NCBI RefSeq assembly: GCF_000145215.1
Contig: NC_014392.1
Location: forward strand, 2,178,001-2,242,000
Direction: 5' to 3'
DNA length: 64,000 nt
Source: Caldicellulosiruptor obsidiansis OB47
GTDB lineage: Bacteria > Bacillota > Thermoanaerobacteria > Caldicellulosiruptorales > Caldicellulosiruptoraceae
In this document: piece after piece, positions 55,770 through 63,823 of the stretch
How positions within the stretch are numbered: position 1 is the stretch's first letter
Layout: the number at the start of each line of letters is the position of its first letter
Program-made: the position numbers and the translations under genes
The notes under the pieces: generated by a model
Seen by the model: the letters and a program-made list of their open reading frames with translations, nothing else
Told to the model about the DNA's origin: nothing
Database searches by the model: none

Positions 55770-57053
55770 TCACCTCTTTTGATGTGAAAATACTTCTGCA
55801 CCAAGAATTTTTATATAGATAAAGCTGATAATTGTCACCATTATAAATATCAACACTGCTAATGTTGAACCCCGTCCAAAATCAAGCTGGTTAAACAGAG
55901 TTTTATAAGTATAGACTGAGACAGTCTCTGTTGAGTTTGCAGGTCCACCACCAGTCAAAACATAAATCAGGTCAAATACTCTAAATGCATCCAAGGTTCT
56001 AAAAAGAAGTGCAACCAATATTGTGGGTTTTAACATAGGTAGCGTAATCCTAAAAAATTGATATACTGCATTTGCACCATCAACTTTTGCTGCTTCATAA
56101 AGCGATTCCGGAATTGTTTGAAGCCCAGCAACAAGCAAAATTGCAATATAAGGTGTTGTTTTCCAAATATCAGCTGTCATTGCAGCTATCATGGCATTGC
56201 CAGTACTCGATAAAAGATCTGCCGCAGTTTTAATAATTCCAATGTCTGCAAAAAACTTTGCAAGAATTCCAACCTGCCCATCATACATAAATTTCCACAT
56301 CAAAGCTGATATAACTGTTGGAATTGCCCATGGCAAAAGAACAATGCTTTTAAAAACATTTTTTAAGTTTGTTACTTTGTGCATAACAACTGCAAGCAGC
56401 AGACCAAATACAAGTTCAAAAAACACTGTTACAACTGTAAACAAAAGAGTATTTAATGTAGCTGACAAAAGTCTTGAATCTTTCAAATAGTAACTGTAGT
56501 TTTTAAGCCCAACAAAGTTTGGTTTTACTATAACCTGATCAAATGCTAAAAGTGCCTGTTTTAAATCGGCTGCTTCCTGAGTATTCGGCAAATCATCTGC
56601 AAGACTTATAATTTTTTTAGCATACATGTTATACTGGTTTACTTCTCTGTTTGAAACTGGTAAATATTTTAAATCTGCAGTAACAGGTTTAAAACTGTTG
56701 AGTAAATCATTTACTTTATTTAATCTTTCTATTCTTTCTTTGTTGTTAAAAATGCTTTTTTGCATAAGCATCATCGAAGATTTAATTTCTTTTATTACTG
56801 TCTTTTGTTTATTGTTTAAAGAATCAGGGTTTAAGCTTTCAAGAATTGAACTTGCTGTAAACTGAGTATTAGCAAAGTTTTCAACATCTATTTTGTAAGA
56901 AAGTGAAACCTCACTCTTTGTAGGGTTATTGAGCTGAATATCAAACAAGCTAAACACAAATACCTGTATAAGTGGAATAACAGCAACAAAAATAAATATC
57001 AAAACTGCAGGCAGTAAGAATAAATATCCAAACAGTCTTTCATTCCTGTCCAT
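55770..57053 (-). CDS. Carbohydrate ABC transporter permease (MalF type) with large loop
   Basis: 427 aa, longer than the ~300 aa of most relatives: after the first helix there is a ~130-residue soluble helical loop (~45-175; ESLNPDSLNNKQKTVIKEIK, KERIERLNKVNDLLNSF) on the outside, reminiscent of the P2 loop of E. coli MalF, which contacts the binding protein. Then five helices with EAA loop YEAAKVDGANAVYQFFRITLPMLKP. Confidence 0.92.
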   Translation of the reverse strand: MDRNERLFGYLFLLPAVLIFIFVAVIPLIQVFVFSLFDIQLNNPTKSEVSLSYKIDVENFANTQFTASSILESLNPDSLNNKQKTVIKEIKSSMMLMQKSIFNNKERIERLNKVNDLLNSFKPVTADLKYLPVSNREVNQYNMYAKKIISLADDLPNTQEAADLKQALLAFDQVIVKPNFVGLKNYSYYLKDSRLLSATLNTLLFTVVTVFFELVFGLLLAVVMHKVTNLKNVFKSIVLLPWAIPTVISALMWKFMYDGQVGILAKFFADIGIIKTAADLLSSTGNAMIAAMTADIWKTTPYIAILLVAGLQTIPESLYEAAKVDGANAVYQFFRITLPMLKPTILVALLFRTLDAFRVFDLIYVLTGGGPANSTETVSVYTYKTLFNQLDFGRGSTLAVLIFIMVTIISFIYIKILGAEVFSHQKR

Positions 57054-57077
57054 CTTTTCCCTCCCCTTTAAACTTGA

Positions 57078-57110
57078 TTGGCAGGCTCAAGATTTTCTTG
57101 AACCTGCCAA
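57078..57110 (-). promoter_or_regulatory. Intergenic hairpin between binding-protein and malF-like genes
   Basis: TTGGCAGG-TTCAAGA pairs with TCTTGAG-CCTGCCAA, 14 pairs with one mismatch and a tiny loop, with no U-tract after it. Such hairpins protect the upstream binding-protein message from 3' decay, so that it exceeds the permeases in amount. Confidence 0.6.
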
Positions 57111-57127
57111 TGGAATTATTATTAGAA

Positions 57128-58405
57128 TTACTTTGAACTCTTGACAACTTCTTTTAATTTCTTATCCATATCAAGAACAGCTGTTTTTACATCTTTCTTT
57201 CCATTTACAATGTTTGAAAGTTCAATCTGCATAACATCTGAAATCTTTGGGTAAACTGGTGAAACTGGTCTTGGTACAGCTGCTAAAATTGCTTCAACAA
57301 ACTTCTTGTCTCCAATAAGTGGATTTGCCTTGATTACATCCTTGTCATTGAAAAGTGGTTTGTACACCGGAACATTTCCATTGTAAATAGCCATAAGTTT
57401 TTGACCTTCTTTTTGAACAAGGAACTTTAAAAGCCTCCATGAAGCCTCAGGATTTTTGGAGTATTTATTTATACCCACCATCCAGCCACCAAGACATGCA
57501 GCTGAGCCTTTTGAACCTTTTGGAAGAGGCAGGATACCAACCTTACCTTTAACTTTTGATTGTGGACTGTTAACCATTGCCCACATATATGGCCAGTTTC
57601 TTGCAAAGACAGAAAGACCATTTATGAAAGCTGTATGTGTTTCAACCTCTGTGAAAGTGTTAATGTTTGGCGGAACAATATTAGCTGTTATGACCTTTCT
57701 CATCATATTAAGCCCATCAATTGTACCCTGGTTATTTACTACAATGTTGCCACTCTCATCTACAACTCTTCCACCATAAGATGCAATATATTCTATAGCA
57801 TCACAAACAAGACCTTCGTACTGTTTTGCCTGCATTAAAAATCCGTACTTTGTGCCATTTTTACCTTTGTACTTTTTAGCAACCTTAATTAAATCATCCC
57901 ATGTTTTTGGAAGTTCATTTTGGGGAACAATATCTTTTCTGTAATACAGAAGACCAGCATCAATAAACCTTGGAAATGCCCACATCTGACCTTTGAACCT
58001 CGCAGCATCAATTGTCCCTTTAATGTAGTCGTTGAGATTAATCTTGTCGCGCTTTATAAACCTGTCAAGAGGAAGTGTGTAGCCTGCCTGAGCAAACTCA
58101 GCTGGCCAGATAACATCCATATCAAACACATCAATATCAGAACCACCAGCACTCAGTACTGTTACAAGCTGGTCATGATTTTGACCTGTGTCAGACGGGT
58201 TTTCTTTGTAAATAACCTTGATGTCGGGATTTTTCTTCATAAACTCTTGAATAATCTTTTCTGTTGCGTGAGTTTCGTCCTTGCCACGCACATAAGTGAT
58301 TGTGACCTGCTTCTTAGAAGCAGCATTAGAATTAGTAAGACCAAATGCTAAAAATAAACCTGCACAGAAGATAATTAAAGTTACAATAGCAATAAACCTT
58401 TTCAT
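57128..58405 (-). CDS. Extracellular sugar-binding protein, family 1
   Basis: 425 aa. N-terminal signal (KRFIAIVTLIIFCAGLFLAF); no proper lipobox, since the Cys is in the hydrophobic core and not preceded by a L-A/S-G/A pattern, so anchoring is unclear. Mature part begins VTITYVRGKDE and shows family features: LSAGGSDIDVFDMDVIWPAEFAQAG, GLLYYRKDI, AACLGGWMVGINKYSKN and EASWRLLKFL. By eye it is closest to trehalose/maltose-type binding proteins. AAAGGAGG precedes ATG. First gene of the operon. Confidence 0.92.
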   Translation of the reverse strand: MKRFIAIVTLIIFCAGLFLAFGLTNSNAASKKQVTITYVRGKDETHATEKIIQEFMKKNPDIKVIYKENPSDTGQNHDQLVTVLSAGGSDIDVFDMDVIWPAEFAQAGYTLPLDRFIKRDKINLNDYIKGTIDAARFKGQMWAFPRFIDAGLLYYRKDIVPQNELPKTWDDLIKVAKKYKGKNGTKYGFLMQAKQYEGLVCDAIEYIASYGGRVVDESGNIVVNNQGTIDGLNMMRKVITANIVPPNINTFTEVETHTAFINGLSVFARNWPYMWAMVNSPQSKVKGKVGILPLPKGSKGSAACLGGWMVGINKYSKNPEASWRLLKFLVQKEGQKLMAIYNGNVPVYKPLFNDKDVIKANPLIGDKKFVEAILAAVPRPVSPVYPKISDVMQIELSNIVNGKKDVKTAVLDMDKKLKEVVKSSK

Positions 58406-58458
58406 TTAAAAATACCTCCTTTTAGTAAATTTATGATATAATATAAATTGGGAGTTGT

Positions 58459-58529
58459 ATATTATCCCATAATATGGGATAATATCGTTTTCGTGCCTGG
58501 TCTAATTCAAAACATTTTTTGACCAGGCA
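58459..58529 (-). promoter_or_regulatory. Two stem-loops in the 5' leader of the sugar ABC operon
   Basis: Distal: TGCCTGGTC (58494-58502) with GACCAGGCA (58521-58529). Proximal: ATATTATCCCAT with ATGGGATAATAT (58459-58485), a 12-bp stem and 3-nt loop. Both lie between the promoter and the ribosome site. They match no riboswitch I know and have no terminator U-tract. Confidence 0.6.
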
Positions 58530-58545
58530 ATTATTTTTAATGATT

Positions 58546-58598
58546 GACGTAATCGTTTACGCTAAATAAAATATATTATATCTTGTTCAATTTGTCAA
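58546..58598 (-). promoter_or_regulatory. Promoter and LacI-type operator of the sugar ABC operon
   Basis: TTGACA (58593-58598), 17-bp spacer, TATATT (58570-58575) on the minus strand. A palindrome GTAAACGATTAC (58549-58560) with flanks GC...GTC sits at about +1 to +15. It fits the LacI-family CG-centred consensus and resembles the site upstream of the repressor gene. Confidence 0.75.
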
Positions 58599-58619
58599 TA
58601 GGTTTTTAAAAAAACTCTA

Positions 58620-59635
58620 TTATTTTGTCATATTTGCATTTCTGGTTGATTCTCTTGGAATTATTGAAGTATCGAGGATATATTTGCCTTTTGAAATTTC
58701 TTCTCCAGACAAAATATTTATCAAAAGTTGTGCAGCCAACTTTCCCATTTCATATCTTGGTTGATGAACAGTAGTAATTTTAGGTGTTACCATTGAAGAG
58801 AGTTCAATATTATCAAAGCCCATAATACCAAGATGGTCAGGAATCGAAAAACCAAGTTCTTTTGCTGCATCACATGCACCAATAGCCATTTCATCGTTCG
58901 AACAAAAGATAGCATCAGGAAAAGGTTTTACACTTAAAAGTTCTTTTGCAAGTTTGTAACCAGTTTCATACTTAAAATCACCATATTTTATATATCTCTC
59001 ATCAACATCTAACCCCAAATTCTCAAGAGCCATTTTGTAGCCTCTTAATCTATCTTGAGATAGTATTGCTCCAATTTTTCCTGTTATCTTTGCAATTTTT
59101 CGGTAACCACATTTATATAAAAAAACTGTAGCATCATATGCAGCTTTGAAATTGTCAATACACACAGTGATAAGTTCGTCAGAAAAATAGTCAGAAATCA
59201 CAACCATAGGAAACTGTCTGGATATTTCAACAATCCTCTGTGGCTGGCTCATACTTCCAACAATCAAGATTCCATCTGCTAACTGCCCTTCATCATTCTG
59301 TAATATTCTTCTTCAATTTCTTGAGAATTTGAAAAATCACCAAGAATTATATTATATCCTTTTTCACGTGCCTCTGTCTCAATACCTTTTATTAACTTGT
59401 TGTAAAAGTAGTTCTCTATATCAGGTATCATTACAAGAATATTTTTAGTTTCTTTGCTTCTAAGTCTTCTTGCACTCTGATTTGGGATATATCCAAGCTG
59501 ATCTATGATTTTTAAGATTTCTTTTCTTTTTTCCTCACTTACTCCTTCTTTGCCGCTCAAAACCCTTGAAATAGTTGCAACAGAATAACCAGTTATCTTT
59601 GCTATGTCTTTTATTGTGTACTTCATCTTAATCAT
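58620..59635 (-). pseudogene. LacI-family repressor, -1 frameshift
   Basis: N-terminal HTH YTIKDIAKITGYSVATISRVLSG and hinge NQSARRLRSKETKNIL are intact from ATG 59627 or nearby. The frame breaks near 59285 (after EEEYYRMMK) and resumes one base over as GQLADGILIVGSMSQPQRI, running through the periplasmic-binding-like domain (IKYGDFKYETGYKLA, IFCSNDEMAIGA, DHLGIMGFDNIELS, TVHQPRYEMGKLA) to 58620. Adding one base gives 338 aa, the family length. As written only a 118-codon DNA-binding part or a promoterless C-terminal part could be made. Confidence 0.88.
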
Positions 59636-59661
59636 CCTTTTCTTCTTTGATTTATATTGAT

Positions 59662-59717
59662 ACGTAATCGATTTCGGCTTTAAATAAAAATATAGCAGTT
59701 AACTTTGACGAAATCAA
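59662..59717 (-). promoter_or_regulatory. Promoter and operator of the LacI-type gene
   Basis: TTGATT (59712-59717), 17 bp, TATATT (59689-59694) on the minus strand. The operator GCCGAAATCGATTACGT (59662-59678) lies just downstream of the start point and shares its ATCGATTACG core with the ABC operon site, so autoregulation was likely. Confidence 0.7.
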
Positions 59718-59947
59718 TACATATTTTGTATAAAATGTGCGAAATTTTGTTGAACAAAGACAACAAAAAGCCCTGTCCCTTTTGTTATTAAGCTGCCTCT
59801 TGCAATTGCTCTTGCAATATTATTCTGACCTATTTTATTAAATTATCCTAAACACTACTGCATTTTGCCATCAAATAGTGGCAAAAATAAAATTGATGTG
59901 TTATAATTAAATTGAATCTAAAACCTTTACGAAAGAAGGCGATTTAG
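59718..59947. other. Intergenic stretch without gene
   Basis: AT-rich spacer between the LacI promoter and the MqsR-like remnant. It contains a plausible -10 for the antitoxin locus (TTATAATT, 59899-59906) and short direct repeats of CTCTTGCAAT; I see no gene or RNA in it. Confidence 0.5.
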
Positions 59948-60077
59948 ATTGAAGGATTAAAGAAAGAAATTGTTTTAAACTACCTTATAGAAATCAAAAA
60001 GCTTATTGTAAACGGTAAATGGTATTTAGTACTGATTTCATGAAGATGAACCTCAAAAGGGTGGTGATAAAAAATGA
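59948..60077 (+). pseudogene. Remnant of an MqsR-like toxin gene
   Basis: In one frame LKKEIVLNYLIEIKKLIVNG-KWYLV, the N-terminal part of MqsR-like toxins (VKKLxxxGxxxFV). In another frame FHEDEPQKGGDKK-stop, like their C-terminal ISFHE segment; the stop overlaps the antitoxin ATG (AATGA). The ~60 residues between are deleted. The order toxin-antitoxin with overlap is typical of mqsRA. Confidence 0.6.
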
Positions 60078-61084
60078 ACAAAACTTATTGTCCGAATTGC
60101 AAAAAGAATGTTTCTTTCACAATCAAAAAAGAAGTTATAAAAGAATTCAAAGGTATAGAAGTAAATGTGGAAGAGTATATACCACTTTGCAATGAGTGTG
60201 GAAATGAACTGTTTGTGGCTGAAATCGAAAACGAAAACCTCAAAAGACTTTACACACGCTATAGAGAAATGACAGGTTTAATTACCCCCGAAGAGATTCA
60301 AAAGATAAGGGAAAAATACAATCTTTCACAAAGAGAACTGGGACAAATTCTTGGCTGGGGGAAAATGACAATAAACAGATACGAGCGAGGTGCTTTGCCT
60401 TCAAAGTCACACAGTGATATTTTGAAATTAATTCAAACCTCTGAAGATTTTTTCTACAAAAAAGTTGAAGAAGCATTTCTCTGTGGAAGAATAACTGAAA
60501 GGACATATGACAAAATAAAAACAAACAGGAAAAACCATGTTGCTGAGATACGAAAAAAAATTATTACTGCAGAACTCGATTCCCCTGAAAGTATTTATAA
60601 CGGCTTTAAAAAATTTGACCTGGAAAAGTTGGAAAACCTGATAAGTTATCTTTCAGATAAAGTTGAGAATTTATATTTGAGCTCCCTAAACAAGTACTTA
60701 TGGTATATCGACTTTTTGCATTTTAAACGTTATTCACGGTCTATTACCGGCTTGAGCTATATACGTTACACATATGGCCCAGTTATTAAAGGGTTTGTAT
60801 ACAATGAAATAGCAACTTATCCAAGTGATAAATTCTTTGTAGAAGAATATGAAACAGAAGATGGAGCAATCAAAACAAGCTTCAAAAGCAGAAAAAATTA
60901 TGATTTATCGCTGTTCACACAAGAGGAATTAGATACTATCAATATAGTAATAAATTTTTTGAAAGATAAGAACTGCAGAACCATTTCAGAGCTATCTCAC
61001 CAAGAGCTTGCATGGCAACAAACACCGATGAAAGAATTAATTTCGTACGAATATTCAAAAACCCTTAAATTAGAAAGCAGTTAA
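60074..61084 (+). CDS. YgiT-zinc-finger / Xre / Panacea-domain antitoxin
   Basis: 336 aa. Zinc finger CPNCKKN...CNECGNE (1-50) as in MqsA/YgiT, Xre-type HTH (~75-125: IREKYNLSQRELGQILGWGK, MTINRYERG), and a C-terminal Panacea (SocA/DUF4065-like) domain: LYLSSLNKYLWYIDFLHFKR, TGLSYIRYTYGPVIKG. Panacea antitoxins neutralise diverse toxins; here the toxin gene in front is a remnant, so this is an orphan. GGGTGGTG site before ATG. It ends 17 bp from IS256 copy B. Confidence 0.88.
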   Translation: MNKTYCPNCKKNVSFTIKKEVIKEFKGIEVNVEEYIPLCNECGNELFVAEIENENLKRLYTRYREMTGLITPEEIQKIREKYNLSQRELGQILGWGKMTINRYERGALPSKSHSDILKLIQTSEDFFYKKVEEAFLCGRITERTYDKIKTNRKNHVAEIRKKIITAELDSPESIYNGFKKFDLEKLENLISYLSDKVENLYLSSLNKYLWYIDFLHFKRYSRSITGLSYIRYTYGPVIKGFVYNEIATYPSDKFFVEEYETEDGAIKTSFKSRKNYDLSLFTQEELDTINIVINFLKDKNCRTISELSHQELAWQQTPMKELISYEYSKTLKLESS

Positions 61085-61195
61085 GGTTATGAATAGTGTT
61101 TGAGACTATAAATAATTTTGTGCAAAGTATAAAGACCTCCTTCTTGGTAAGAATCAGAATATAAACAAAAATATCCAAGAAGGAGGTTTTTTGTT

Positions 61196-62420
61196 ATGGA
61201 AAATGTTTTAACAAAAGAGCAGCTCTTAGAGTTTATAAGAAAAAATAATATTCAGAGCGTAAGTGATATTTACGAAAGCTTAAAAGACTTGTTTAAGAGT
61301 GTACTTCAAAGCTTTTTAGAAGCAGAGATTGAAGAAACTCTGGGTTATGAAAAATATGATGTTAAAAACAAACAAACTACTAACTCTCGAAACGGGTATA
61401 CTCAGAAGACTGTAAAAACAAAATTTGGAGAGATGGAAATTGATATACCAAGAGACAGAGAAGGCGAATTTGAACCCAAGATAATTCCCAAATATAAAAG
61501 AGATATCTCTGAAATTGAAGATAAAATAATAGCTTTATATTCCTGAGCAATAGCAACATGAGACATTCATGAGCAAATTAAAGATATTTATGGTATTGAA
61601 GTATCTGCTGAGATGGTAAGCAAAATTACAGAAAAAATAATACCAGAAATAAGAGAGTGGCAAAACAGACCGTTAGAAAAGATATATCCGTTTATCTTTA
61701 TGGATGCAATTCATTACAAGATAAAAGATGAAGGCAGGATTGTAAACAAAGCTGCTTACGTTGTTTTAGGAATTAACATTGAGGGATATAAGGATGTTTT
61801 AGGGATATGGATTGGAGAAAGTGAAAGCTCTAAATTTTGGTTGGGTGTTTTGAATGACCTGAAAACAAGAGGAGTAGAAGAGGTATTACTGTTTTGTGTT
61901 GATGACCTTACTGGTTTAAAAGAGGCAATAGAAGCAGTGTTCCCAAAAAGCGATATTCAAAGGTGTATTATTCATCAGTCAAGTCAATTCATTCAAATAT
62001 GTTTCATACAAGCATATAAAAGAATTTTCAAAGGATTTTAAAAAAGTATATCAGGCAACTAATGAAGAAGAAGCACTGGAAAATTTTTATCAGGTAAAAG
62101 AAAAATGGGGGAAACAGTATCCTTATGCGTTCAGGAGTTGGGAAAGCAATTGGGATTCACTGACTTCGTTTTTTAAGTTTCCCCCAGAGATAAGGAAGAT
62201 AATTTATACAACAAACATCATAGAAGGAGTTCACAGACAATTTAGAAAAGTGACAAAGACAAAATCAGTATTTTCAAACGATACAGCGTTAGAGAAGATG
62301 CTTTATCTTGCAACAAAAAATGTTGTAAGAAAGTGGACACAGAGGTACAGAAATTGGGATATAATATTAAATCAGCTTTTGATAATGTATCCTGAGCGTT
62401 TGAAAGAGTATACAAAGTAG
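61196..62420 (+). pseudogene. IS256 transposase with the same nonsense and frameshift lesions (copy B)
   Basis: Same length and the same two TGA codons (61543-61545 and 61558-61560 region) and frameshift (after RCIIHQ) as copy A. Differences: CVDDLTG instead of the canonical CVDGLTG, and the last residues ERLKEYTK versus ERLSGYIN. The N-terminal 116 residues are identical. Confidence 0.88.
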
Positions 62421-62444
62421 ATAGCAATCACCAGTTCGTACTTT

Positions 62445-62474
62445 TAACCGCTTCCATGGAAGCAGTTAAAAACA
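62445..62474. other. Palindrome in IS256 copy B
   Basis: GCTTCCATGGAAGC core as in copy A, but the outer arms read TTTTAACC / AGTTAAAA instead of TTTTAGATT / AATCTAAAA. Pairing is kept except for one mismatch. Confidence 0.55.
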
Positions 62475-62640
62475 ATAAATAAAAAACAGACTATTATAAC
62501 CCAGTATTAAATTTTGTCCAGGATTTTAAAAATTTATGCATAAAAAATATTAAAATGGTAATACTAAAAAATAGAAAGTGGGCAATTAAATTCTGAATGA
62601 TTACTTACCAAGAAGGACGGTTTATCTTAAATACACAAAA

Positions 62641-63324
62641 TTATTTACACACCCTATTTAACGTACAAAGAATAATTCTTTTTCGCTTTTGCTTATAAAG
62701 TATTTTTTCTACTACAAATTTTTGTTCTTTATTTAACAAGACTTCAAATTCGTTTACATAACCTCTGCGACTTATAAGAGAAACAGGAGCACCTTTTATA
62801 CCAGCAGGAATTTTTATTACTAACACTATGTCACATTGTTCTCTTTCGTGAGGAGTTTTGTAAATTAAATTGCAACTAACAAAAGCTTTTTCAAATAAAA
62901 CTGTTCCTTCTTTGATTTTTTTAATACTATTTTTTCTGCACCAATAATTAAAGCCTTCTTGATCTATCCATCTAAAACCAATAATGTTTTTATCAATCAT
63001 TGTTCTTTTAAGTGCTGTTTCTATATTTGCTATATGACTTTCAATACTTTTCAACAGCCCATAAGTTTGTAGTTTATTTTCACGTAAATAATCATTAATA
63101 TCTCTATAAGAATATCCCAAATAACATTCTATACTGCTTCTTTCTGAATCACTCAAACTTCTTCTCCACTCGTCATATACGCTTTTTTCCCATTCCTCTA
63201 TATCTTGAGGTTCTTCAAACCATAGAAAATCCGCCAACAACGAATCTTTTACACTTGGCGATTTTAACTTATTGTAAAGAATTTCTTCTAAGTTCTTTCT
63301 TTTGAAAAATATAAAATTCATCAT
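62641..63324 (-). CDS. ADP-ribosyltransferase exoenzyme-like protein, 3' end replaced by IS256
   Basis: About 227 aa from ATG 63324 (AAAGGAG upstream). Pattern of C3/VIP2-type mono-ADP-ribosyltransferases: SSIECYLGYSYRDINDYLRE, ETALKRTMIDKNIIGFRWID (Arg), KAFVSCNLIY at the STS position, VLVIKIPAGIKGAPVSLIS, and the ExE motif NEFEVLL. No signal peptide, so a cytosolic or delivered effector. The codons for VCK and the stop lie within the IS256 right end, so the C-terminus is altered. The 89-aa gene just upstream may be its partner. Confidence 0.65.
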   Translation of the reverse strand: MMNFIFFKRKNLEEILYNKLKSPSVKDSLLADFLWFEEPQDIEEWEKSVYDEWRRSLSDSERSSIECYLGYSYRDINDYLRENKLQTYGLLKSIESHIANIETALKRTMIDKNIIGFRWIDQEGFNYWCRKNSIKKIKEGTVLFEKAFVSCNLIYKTPHEREQCDIVLVIKIPAGIKGAPVSLISRRGYVNEFEVLLNKEQKFVVEKILYKQKRKRIILCTLNRVCK

Positions 63325-63350
63325 ATTAATCTCCTTTCTAATCATCGATT

Positions 63351-63620
63351 TTATGGTCCTGTTCCAGTCGAAGTCACTTCCCATAAGCCATTTTTATTCT
63401 TCTTAAGATAGAAAAATCTAACCTCCATTCCTGTTTGCCTATCTTTGTATCCTTCAACCACATACTGCTGCCCATATTTCTTGTCATAATATCTTCCCCT
63501 TGTGATAGTCACTCTACTTGCTGTCCAAGGACCATTTCTTATTGAAATATAAAACCAAATGGCTTTTTCTGGTGTTGAATGATATTTTCTAAACAGCTTT
63601 ATCCCAAAAACAACAACCAC
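63351..63620 (-). CDS. Small protein of unknown function upstream of the ADP-ribosyltransferase-like gene
   Basis: 89 aa if it starts at GTG 63620, which has no clear ribosome site; the frame is open for four more codons. N-terminal hydrophobic run (VVVVFGIKLF) suggests a membrane anchor or a truncated signal; the rest is beta-rich with many Tyr/Arg (GRYYDKKYGQQYVVEGYKDR). It ends 27 bp before the next start. No family recognised; it could be an immunity or accessory protein (speculative). Confidence 0.45.
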   Translation of the reverse strand: MVVVFGIKLFRKYHSTPEKAIWFYISIRNGPWTASRVTITRGRYYDKKYGQQYVVEGYKDRQTGMEVRFFYLKKNKNGLWEVTSTGTGP

Positions 63621-63780
63621 TGTAATACTAACTTTTGATTATATCAATTATATATTTTCACTTCAATTATATAATTTTCTAAATTTCAATACAATTGTTT
63701 TGGTTTTTTCATTTCTATTAACTTTTAGTTGTACAGAATCTTTGCTTAATATTTCCATTTATCAAACATATTTTCGATGA

Positions 63781-63809
63781 TATAATATATGTATACAAAC
63801 TCATGTTCG
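63781..63809 (+). promoter_or_regulatory. Promoter -10 and LexA-like box before the Y-family polymerase gene
   Basis: TATAAT at 63781-63786 is followed by CAAACTCATGTTCG (63796-63809), which differs from the Gram-positive SOS box CGAACNNNNGTTCG at one position. LexA bound here would block initiation. Confidence 0.65.
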
Positions 63810-63823
63810 ATAGGTGAGAAAAA

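Larger units (their letters stand above)
61102..62654 (+). mobile_element. IS256-family element, copy B
   Basis: 1553 bp, inverted relative to copy A. Left end GAGACTATAAATAATTTTGTG, right end on the minus strand GGGTGTGTAAATAATTTTGTG. It interrupts the 3' end of the ADP-ribosyltransferase-like gene. No target duplication seen. Together the copies flank 8.6 kb holding an MCP, the sugar ABC operon, lacI and the orphan antitoxin. Confidence 0.85.

Noticed and set aside
52546..61101. Active composite transposon bounded by the two IS256 copies
   Set aside because: Both transposases are broken and no target duplication matches at the outer ends; only the geometry supports it, so it is kept as a finding and not called as an element.
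5698..61560. UGA recoding or selenocysteine to explain the in-frame TGA codons
   Set aside because: Ordinary genes in the window end in TGA (for example at 5737, 15000 and 36790), and no SECIS-like hairpin was seen after the in-frame TGAs.
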